In this document: piece by piece, positions 14,895-21,900 of the stretch
How positions within the stretch are numbered: the stretch's first letter is position 1
Layout of the letters: each line of letters opens with the position of its first letter
Assembly: GCA_964443315.1 (NCBI GenBank)
Contig: CAYUCP010000008.1
Coordinates: 1-27,483, forward strand
Length of the DNA: 27,483 bases
Direction of reading: 5' to 3'
Origin: JAGOTP01 sp964443315
GTDB lineage: Bacteria; Patescibacteriota; Patescibacteriia; 2-12-FULL-60-25
Position numbers and translations under genes: made by a program
Notes under the pieces: generated by a model
The model's database searches: none
The model's input: the letters and a program-made list of their open reading frames with translations, nothing else
Told to the model about the DNA's origin: nothing

Positions 14895-15509
14895 GCCGTC
14901 GGGGAGTTACCCCTCAGGCGAGCGTCACTAAGCGTAGCTCGTAGCGCGCATCGTTTCGCTCAAGAGACCCGTTTTCCTTGTTCGCATCCCCGTAGAGACG
15001 CGAGTCAATCAGCATCGGGAGGATCACACAGACGTTTTGCGCCCGAAAGGTGATCCCATGTACTGACTGAATCGGTTTTCCAGACCGAAAGGATCGCTTC
15101 TGAGAAGCGCCTGCTTCTTCAACCAGACTCTGGGAGCATGGCCCCGAGAAAGCGGCTGCTGTCTCTCGGAACCGTCTCTTCCATGAGCGGAACTGGTAGT
15201 CGGCATGAGACTTGTCTCAATGACGCTCTATGCCAGCACTCGCAGGTTTTTCGTGGAACGGGACACCGGACCGTTCCAAACTATCAGCGACCGGCAGAGC
15301 CGGATCGTTGAGTAGCTACCCGACCGATCTCTCTCGCCTACCCCTTTCGGGAGCCCGAGCGGTCTGAAGATCTCTCGTTTGGGTACGATGATGGATGGGG
15401 GGGTCATCCAGGCGAGGGCATCTTCAACCTCGCACGCTTCATCCGTGGGCAGCGGATGATTGCCCGGCTAAAAGGGTCAACGTCTGTAACGACTCGCCTC
15501 TCGCCAAGA
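14895..15509 (-). ncRNA. Second candidate structured RNA, or GC-rich non-coding insert
   Basis: About 0.6 kb without a recognisable gene sits between a promoter (15516-15545) and a strong 3' hairpin (14857-14894), all on the minus strand. Many local stems are visible: GGATCAC/GTGATCC (about 15022-15058), GCTTC/GAAGC (about 15093-15105), CCGAGA/TCTCGG (about 15144-15170), GAGAC/GTCTC (about 15208-15219), GGAACGG/CCGTTCC (about 15256-15278), CCGGC/GCCGG (about 15291-15303) and CATCCG/CGGATG (about 15439-15460). One minus frame of about 100 codons is open and ends NDARYELRLVTLA at about 14918, but it has no start before GTG/ATG near its end. A decayed protein gene is therefore an alternative. 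The family is unknown, and I do not see RNase P or tmRNA signatures. Confidence 0.35.
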
Positions 15510-15515
15510 GGGCGC

Positions 15516-15545
15516 ACTGTAGGCCCAAGCCCGAGAAGCCGTCAA
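15516..15545 (-). promoter_or_regulatory. Promoter of the second candidate RNA
   Basis: Minus strand -35 TTGACG (15540-15545), an 18-bp spacer and -10 TACAGT (15516-15521), placed directly after the VOC gene terminator. The predicted start is near 15509. Confidence 0.5.
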
Positions 15546-15546
15546 T

Positions 15547-15586
15547 ACAAAACATCCCGTCTCCGCAAATGCCGAAACGGGATGTT
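15547..15586 (-). terminator. Terminator of the VOC gene
   Basis: AACATCCCGT and ACGGGATGTT form a perfect 10-bp outer stem with an inner CGGC/GCGG pairing. On the minus strand TTTTGTATT follows. Confidence 0.8.
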
Positions 15587-15599
15587 AAACCAACTCACT

Positions 15600-15977
15600 C
15601 TATACAGACTTGTGACACACCGCCTCCACATTGTTCCCATCCTGATCGAGGACAAATGCTCCGTAATAATTCTCATGATACTGAGCGCGGATGCCAGGTG
15701 CACCATTGTCTTTGCCCCCAGCCGCCATCGCCGCTTTGTAGAAGGCATCGACCGTCGCACGATCGTCTACGCGAAACGCAATATGGTTTGGAGCGGGTGA
15801 ATCGGTTTTATGAAGCCAGATCGTTCCAATCCAGGCATCTTCGCCACTTGTTTTGCCAATACCACAATAGCCCTCTCCTTCCATCAATACGCTATATCCC
15901 AGTGGAGCCAACGCCGCTACATAGAATTCACGCGAACGCTTCACATCAGAAGAAGCCACACCGACATGGTCGAGCAT
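15600..15977 (-). CDS. VOC (glyoxalase/bleomycin-resistance fold) family protein
   Basis: The 125-residue protein is one VOC domain made of two beta-alpha-beta-beta-beta units. It starts MLDHVGVASSDVKRSREFY (His4 is the usual first metal ligand). It has PNHIAFRVDDRATVDAFY in the middle (second His, about 69) and ends YYGAFVLDQDGNNVEAV with the closing metal Glu (about 118). That is the metal-binding pattern of small VOC dioxygenase/glyoxalase-like proteins; the substrate is unknown. The start follows cctctct with no Shine-Dalgarno. It lies 71 nt after the TrmB-like gene on the same strand and may share its transcript. Its own terminator follows. Confidence 0.88.
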   Translation of the reverse strand: MLDHVGVASSDVKRSREFYVAALAPLGYSVLMEGEGYCGIGKTSGEDAWIGTIWLHKTDSPAPNHIAFRVDDRATVDAFYKAAMAAGGKDNGAPGIRAQYHENYYGAFVLDQDGNNVEAVCHKSV

Positions 15978-16048
15978 AGAGAGGTTGTTTATTGAGTGAG
16001 TCGAGATTTATTGTTCCTGGGTTGTTTGAAAAATGGAAGTGCGTCGTT

Positions 16049-16801
16049 TCATTTCTTTTTTGAGCCGTTCTCCCCCTTCCCGACTTCCCACAAACAGCGA
16101 AATACGGCGTCAAACACATCCATCATGGCGGGATTCGTGATTACAACCGCAACCGCGCGCTGCTCTGGACTGACAATTAAGATCTGGTCATCGAAAATGT
16201 CGATTGTTGAACGAAACGTATACGCCTTTGGGAGATACCGAATGTCGCGATAAATCGACGGTTCACGGTCTTGAAACACGCGCGGTGTATCCGCGGAAAA
16301 CAAGAGCTGTGCTCGAATACGCTTATCTTTTACCGTCTTGTGAATAGCTTCTAAGAAATCTGGATCTAGTCGATACCAGTCTTGTTGCGTCCCAATGATG
16401 CGGTACGAACGCCCAGCATACTCGTGGAGCATTCCAATATACCATTGCTTCAACTCCTGACGCGTTTCGAAGATCCGGACATTCTCTCCGCCCGTATCAG
16501 ATGAGGTCTGCGATTCTAACCAGGGAATAAGAGCCGTGAACTGGGCAACTTTTTTCTCTTGAGCCAGCCGCACCTTCTGAGGACGTACCGCGAGATACTC
16601 ACGTCCGTTCTTTGTGACACGTTGTTCAGCAAATCCTTTTTCACACAAACGATCAAGCATCGCATACACGGAGGTCCGTTTGATCCCTAACTCAGCTGCC
16701 AATCGCTTCGCTTCGCTCGCTCCTCGACGATTCAGCACGACATACAAGTCGCTTTCTTCCGAAGATAGACCAAGCGGTTTTAGGGCAGAAGCAGCGTTCA
16801 T
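16049..16801 (-). CDS. TrmB-like transcriptional regulator
   Basis: The 250-residue protein has an N-terminal winged helix-turn-helix typical of the TrmB/MarR-like group (about 1-75; LGLSSEESDLYVVLNRRG, then IKRTSVYAMLDRLCEKGFAE). A basic wing follows (VTKNGREYLAVRP). A C-terminal effector domain (about 105-235) resembles the PLD-like fold of TrmB relatives (RIIGTQQDWYRLDP...FDDQILIVSPEQRAVAVVI). TrmB regulators usually sense sugars; here the ligand is unknown. It is divergent from the methyltransferase-SAHH gene, and a palindrome lies over its own -10 box, which suggests autorepression and control of the divergent gene. It ends with TGA. Confidence 0.85.
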   Translation of the reverse strand: MNAASALKPLGLSSEESDLYVVLNRRGASEAKRLAAELGIKRTSVYAMLDRLCEKGFAEQRVTKNGREYLAVRPQKVRLAQEKKVAQFTALIPWLESQTSSDTGGENVRIFETRQELKQWYIGMLHEYAGRSYRIIGTQQDWYRLDPDFLEAIHKTVKDKRIRAQLLFSADTPRVFQDREPSIYRDIRYLPKAYTFRSTIDIFDDQILIVSPEQRAVAVVITNPAMMDVFDAVFRCLWEVGKGENGSKKK

Positions 16802-16803
16802 AG

Positions 16804-16841
16804 TTGTCTAAAATTGTAGACAAAACTGATACTTAAGTAAA
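16804..16841 (-). promoter_or_regulatory. Regulator promoter overlapped by an operator-like palindrome
   Basis: The palindrome is TTGTCTA (16804-16810), 6 bp, TAGACAA (16817-16823). On the minus strand it contains the -10 TACAAT (16813-16818), which is 17 bp from a -35 TTTACT (16836-16841). The predicted mRNA begins only about 5 nt before the ATG, so it is nearly leaderless, and an occupied palindrome would block the promoter. Confidence 0.55.
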
Positions 16842-16888
16842 ATTGCTCTTTATTTTAAGCGATATTAACAAATATACGTCTTATTTTG

Positions 16889-16916
16889 TTGACTGAAACA
16901 TGCGCTCATCTAGTCT
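16889..16916 (+). promoter_or_regulatory. Possible promoter of the methyltransferase-SAHH gene
   Basis: TTGACT (16889-16894), a 16-bp spacer and TAGTCT (16911-16916). The -10 lies within CTAG-TCTAT-CTAG (16910-16922), a small palindrome that could be a regulator site. Confidence 0.4.
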
Positions 16917-16955
16917 ATCTAGTTAATTCACTTCCTCCTTATAGGCGCTTACTTT

Positions 16956-18914
16956 ATGTCCGACTCCTATCTCTCACAGCTAGATAAAGACGGTATTCAT
17001 GTAACAACACGCCCATATTTGAATAAGGTTTTACAACATACGAAGCCATATGAAGTGGATGTCTTTGATCGATCTATTACCGTGCTTCCTGGCGTCATGT
17101 CGCCGGCTTACGATTGGGCTGGTCATTTTCTCATTGAGTGTCTACCAACTGATCTTTCAGGAAAAACCGTTCTCGAATTAGGCTCAGGAACGGGCCTCGT
17201 TTCTGTTTTTGCCGGTTTACGAGGAGCGAAGAGCGTAACCGCTGTCGATATCAATCCGGCAGCGGTAAAAAATACCCATCTGAACTTAGAGAAACTCCAG
17301 ATTCATTCACGCACGCTTGAATCAGATGTCTTTTCGGCTCTTCCAAACGAACAATACGACCTTATTCTGTTCAATCTGCCCTATCACAATAGCCGACCAC
17401 AAAACGATCTAGAAAAAGGCGTAATGGATGATGACTATCAAACGATGGAGCGTTTTTTCCGTGAAGCGCGTACGCACCTTACATCTTCTGGTGAGTTGTT
17501 TGTCGGCTTTTCTCAATCAGGAAACATAGAACGATTCCATCAAGTACTAAAACAAAATGGCTTTCAAATAGACAGATTTTGGGAACGAAATGATTGGCAT
17601 CAAGATGAACGCTTCCTCGCACCAGAACATAGTTATAACTGCCAAGTTTATCGTTTAACTCCACGTTCACAACAAAGCCATTTTCCTTCTTTGCCTCTAT
17701 TAGACTGGGTAACCGAACAGACAAAGACAGGCCCCCTGGATGACTGCCTGATCTTGGCTCACATGCATCTACTCCCAAATAACGTACCGCTGTTCCAACA
17801 TTTAGCAAACCTCGTCAGTGCAGAAAAAATGTTGGTGTTGGATAAGCCATATTCAACCGTTCCAGCCGTTTTTTGTGAACTTACGTTCGCGGGTTTTCGG
17901 ATCATACCCGTCCGTGTAACACCTCATCTTCCCTATGAGTTTTCCATCGAAGCAGGTTTGCAAATTCTTTGGATGGAAGTTGAAAAAGCCATCCGTCGAC
18001 ACCGAATCAAGAAGATCCTGGTCGTAGATGATGGTGGAGAAATTTGGCGATCTATTCCAAAGCAGATCTCCGCGGATGTACGTATCGTAGCCGTTGAGCA
18101 AACGCAGCGAGGCATCACTCGTCTAAGAGACCTCCCTGTAAATCTTCCAGTTATGAGCGTTGCGACATCGGGAGTAAAGAAGTTAGTTGAACCAAGTTTC
18201 ATCGCCACTTCTATCATCAGCAAATTAAAAGCTTTAGATCGGCTTGAGAATAAACGTATCGGCATTATTGGGATGGGGAGCATCGGCCAGGCACTCTACA
18301 AACAACTCAAACAACAAGGTTTCAGAATATCGATGTACGACATTTCTTCGTCCAACATTCAAGGATCAGAGACATCTCGTTCACTTGAAGACCTCATAAA
18401 TAAGTCAGATCTTCTCATTGGAACAACCGGTAGCGACGCACTACACGATCTCCCACTTGATCAATTACGCGATGGAAAGAAAGTATTCGTCAGTGCATCT
18501 TCTGCCGATGTGGAGTTCGCTACGTTACTACGACTGAGCGAACCGCATTCAGATCCATTCGGAACAATCCATCTGTCGCTGCGGAACGACCTTTCAATCA
18601 CCATCTTGAATGGAGGCTATCCAATCAACTTCGATCGACAAAAAGACACAACGCCCGACCAAGATATCGTTCTAACACGTTGCCTCATGTATATGGGAGC
18701 GATTCAAGGACTACATCTCTTAAACGCCAAGGAAGCTCCGTTAAACGGGATCTATCGACTGGATACTATTGCTCAAGAGCAACTTCTTACTCGTTGGATA
18801 GAGATAAAAGAAATCCTTGGTGAGCACTCCGAAGTACAAAAAGAATCGATTCCAACGATTGCTCAATTTGAGGCATATCCAAACGCAAAACACATGAAAA
18901 GTATCTGGAGCTAG
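16956..18914 (+). CDS. SAM-dependent methyltransferase fused to an S-adenosylhomocysteine-hydrolase-like region
   Basis: This 652-residue protein joins two activities. Residues about 30-235 are a class I methyltransferase: motif I VLELGSGTGL (72-81), acidic loop AVDIN (96-100) and NLPY (140-143), the NPPY-type motif of enzymes that methylate N atoms of nucleic acids or proteins (PrmC-like). Residues about 255-620 resemble S-adenosylhomocysteine hydrolase. VDDGGEIW (357-364) and EQTQRGI (381-387) match the SAHH DDGG and E-T-T-G-V-like motifs, and IGIIGMGSIGQ (435-445) is the NAD-binding Rossmann loop, followed by LLIGTTGSDAL. The usual SAHH C-terminal KPDHYRY-type tail is absent, so hydrolase activity is not assured. 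SAHH removes SAH, the inhibitory product of methyltransferases, so the fusion makes biochemical sense. It is divergent from the TrmB-like gene. The start has no Shine-Dalgarno. Confidence 0.75.
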   Translation: MSDSYLSQLDKDGIHVTTRPYLNKVLQHTKPYEVDVFDRSITVLPGVMSPAYDWAGHFLIECLPTDLSGKTVLELGSGTGLVSVFAGLRGAKSVTAVDINPAAVKNTHLNLEKLQIHSRTLESDVFSALPNEQYDLILFNLPYHNSRPQNDLEKGVMDDDYQTMERFFREARTHLTSSGELFVGFSQSGNIERFHQVLKQNGFQIDRFWERNDWHQDERFLAPEHSYNCQVYRLTPRSQQSHFPSLPLLDWVTEQTKTGPLDDCLILAHMHLLPNNVPLFQHLANLVSAEKMLVLDKPYSTVPAVFCELTFAGFRIIPVRVTPHLPYEFSIEAGLQILWMEVEKAIRRHRIKKILVVDDGGEIWRSIPKQISADVRIVAVEQTQRGITRLRDLPVNLPVMSVATSGVKKLVEPSFIATSIISKLKALDRLENKRIGIIGMGSIGQALYKQLKQQGFRISMYDISSSNIQGSETSRSLEDLINKSDLLIGTTGSDALHDLPLDQLRDGKKVFVSASSADVEFATLLRLSEPHSDPFGTIHLSLRNDLSITILNGGYPINFDRQKDTTPDQDIVLTRCLMYMGAIQGLHLLNAKEAPLNGIYRLDTIAQEQLLTRWIEIKEILGEHSEVQKESIPTIAQFEAYPNAKHMKSIWS

Positions 18915-18925
18915 GCATTATTCAA

Positions 18926-18959
18926 ACGCCCCGGCAACCATCGTAGGCCACCGGGGCGT
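18926..18959. terminator. Hairpin between convergent genes
   Basis: ACGCCCCGG (18926-18934) and CCGGGGCGT (18951-18959) pair perfectly. It lies 12 nt after the fusion gene and 19 nt after the leuS stop, so it can serve both. T-runs are weak. Confidence 0.6.
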
Positions 18960-18977
18960 AAACACGTCTACTCAATA

Positions 18978-21900
18978 CTAGACCACCACGCTCACCAGCT
19001 TCCCTTTCACATACACCACCTTCTTGGCTCCATCTGCTCCCAACCACTTCTGTACCGCTTCCGATTCCAGCGCCAACTTCTTGGCCACTTCCTCGGTGAT
19101 GTCTTGTGGCACCGTGACCTTATCACGCACCTTGCCATTCACCTGGATCACGAGTTCGAAGGTTGAAGCAACCAACTTCGTCGTGTCGTAGGTTGGCCAC
19201 CCACCACGATGCACGGAAAACGCGTGACCTTCTTCCTGCCAGATCTCTTCTGCCATGTGTGGCGCGTAAGGAGCGAGCACCTGCAAGAAGCCTTGGCGAT
19301 GCGCCGTCGGCACACAACCGAACTCTTGATACGCGTTTGCGAGAATCATCATCTGCGAGACCGGCGTGTTGAACTGCAGGTTATCAATTCCTTCCGTCAC
19401 TTTCTTGATCGTCTGGTGATAGAGCGTTTCGAGATCGGATGGAACTTCTTTATCGGTTACTTGTGACTGATGGAAGATATGCCAGACACGATCCAAGAAG
19501 CGACGCACGCCTTCCACTCCATTCGTATCCCATGGCGCTTTCTGGTCGTACGGACCGATGAACATTTCGTAGACACGGAAGACATCTGCACCGTACTCCT
19601 TCACCACATCATCCGGGTTCACCACATTCCCCTTCGACTTCGACATCTTCACACCACCCTCGCCCAAAATCATGTCGTGCGAACGGCGCATCGCGTATGG
19701 CTCAGATCCACACTCTTCTGGAATGTAGCCCATGTCATACAAGAACTTATGCCAGAAACGCGAGTACAACAGGTGCAGCGTCGTATGCTCCATGCCACCG
19801 TTATACAAGTCGATTGGCAACCAGTACTTCAAGGCTTCTGGTGAAGCGAACTGCTTGTCGTTCTTTGGATCGCAATAACGCAAGAAGTACCAGCTCGACC
19901 CAGCCCAGTTTGGCATGGTGTCGGTTTCGCGAGTCGCTGGACCGCCACACTTCGGACAGGTTGTGTTTACCCAGGTATCGATTTTGGCGAGTGGCGAGTC
20001 ACCGTTGTCGGTTGGCTCGTAGGCTTCGACTTCGGGGAGGGTGAGAGGGAGTTGCTCGTCAGGAACTGGAATCCAGCCAGTCACCTTTTGAGACAAAACA
20101 TGTTCCAGAATCTCTGGTTGTTCTGTTCCGCGGAAATGTCCTTTTCCTTCGTATTCCTGCAAGAACCAACCCGCTGGATACAAGGCATGCGTTGGACGAT
20201 TAACCGTCTCGTCATCTCGTGACCACATAACAACTGCTGAACGTACAAGTGGCGTAACCACATTCCACTTCACCGGCAATCTCCAGAAATCTCTCAAGAA
20301 CTCATAGGCTGGTTTGCGTTCTGGCTTCTGCTCCATCTGCGAAGCGAAACTTGAATCCGGAATCGGACCAACCGCCGGAGCCACCAACACCAACTGACCG
20401 ATCTTTTTCTTGGCCTGCTCCAATACATGTAACGCTGCACGCGCACCAATACTGTGACCAACAATTACATCATCTTCACCCAAGGTCTCAACGATCGGCT
20501 GAAGCAGATCCATCCAAGCTTCAACCGTTGGCTTACCCTCCATCGACATACGAGGAACGATGACCTCATATCCTTGTACTTCTAAGTGCTGCCTCATCCA
20601 TGGGAACCAGCGCTTGTCAGGATCACCACTAAAGCCATGAATCAACAACGCCTTCTGCTTCTTCTTCGCACACGCTTCACAATGCACAAGTGGAATCGGT
20701 TCACCCCAATAACGCTGACGCGAGAAGACCCAGTCACGCAGCTTATAGGTCTTCATGGCCTTACCGGCGGCATGAGACTCAAGCCACGCAACAATCGTTT
20801 TCTTTGCCTCAGCTGTTTGCAAGCCACTCAAAAATCCTGACGTTGTCGTCGCAACCCCATCCTCTGTGAAACAAGCGTTTTCTGACTGAGACAACTTCCA
20901 CGCCAGCTTATGGTGCTGAAGATTTACGAAGCTCTCGACCTCGGCTTTCGGCTTCCAGACTAATTGATGCGCCGTGAGATCTTCTTCTGAACGCGCTTGC
21001 TGTGGTTGGCCGCTGACTTCAACGATAAATATCTGATCGGGATCAAGACAGTTGATGTCCTTCTTTGGTTTGTACCCGTGACCCCAGATCTGTCCTACGT
21101 TGGCCACGATCTTTATGTCGGTATAGCCAGTTTCTTCCCGAACTTCACGACGGAGAGCATCTTCAACCGTTTCTCCTTCTTCGACACCACCACCCGTAAA
21201 CCCACGGCGGCCATCAGCCATGTCTTGCAACAAGTATTCATCCGTTCCTGCACGACGAATAATTGCCGTCACAACTGCGCGAGTACGAGTGTCTTTCTCA
21301 GCGCGTGGTTCGTAGTCACCCGAGAGACGAATATACGGCGCAACAACTTGCTTCACCTGCAACCCATGCTTTTCTGCAAAGGCGAAATCACGCTCATCAT
21401 GTGCTGGGACTGCCATCACAGCTCCCGTTCCATACCCAGCTAACACATAGTCCGCGATCCATACTGGTACCTGCTCACCATTCACCGGATTCGTCGCAAA
21501 CACGCCTTCCAAGGCGACACCCGTTTTATCTTTCGTCTCGGCTGTTCGCTCCATGTCGGTCTTACTCTTCACCGTCTCGATATATGCACGTACGGCATCA
21601 GCGTTTTTAATCTTTCCCGAAGCCAACCACTCTTGAACCAGCGCATATTCTGGAGCGAGTGTCACATACGTCACACCAAACAAGGTGTCTGGACGCGTCG
21701 TGAAAACACGCACCTCTTCAGAACACACGCTTGCAAACGCTTGCGCCAATGGACCAAGCTCGACGTAGACCGATTCATCTTCTGTCTGGTCAACTACGTA
21801 TTTTCCATTCGCGGCCACCTTGTAGAGACCGCGGACTGGGAAATACACATCCATGTCGCCTTTGCGTTCGTTGGTCAGCACGATGTGACGCTTATTTTCT

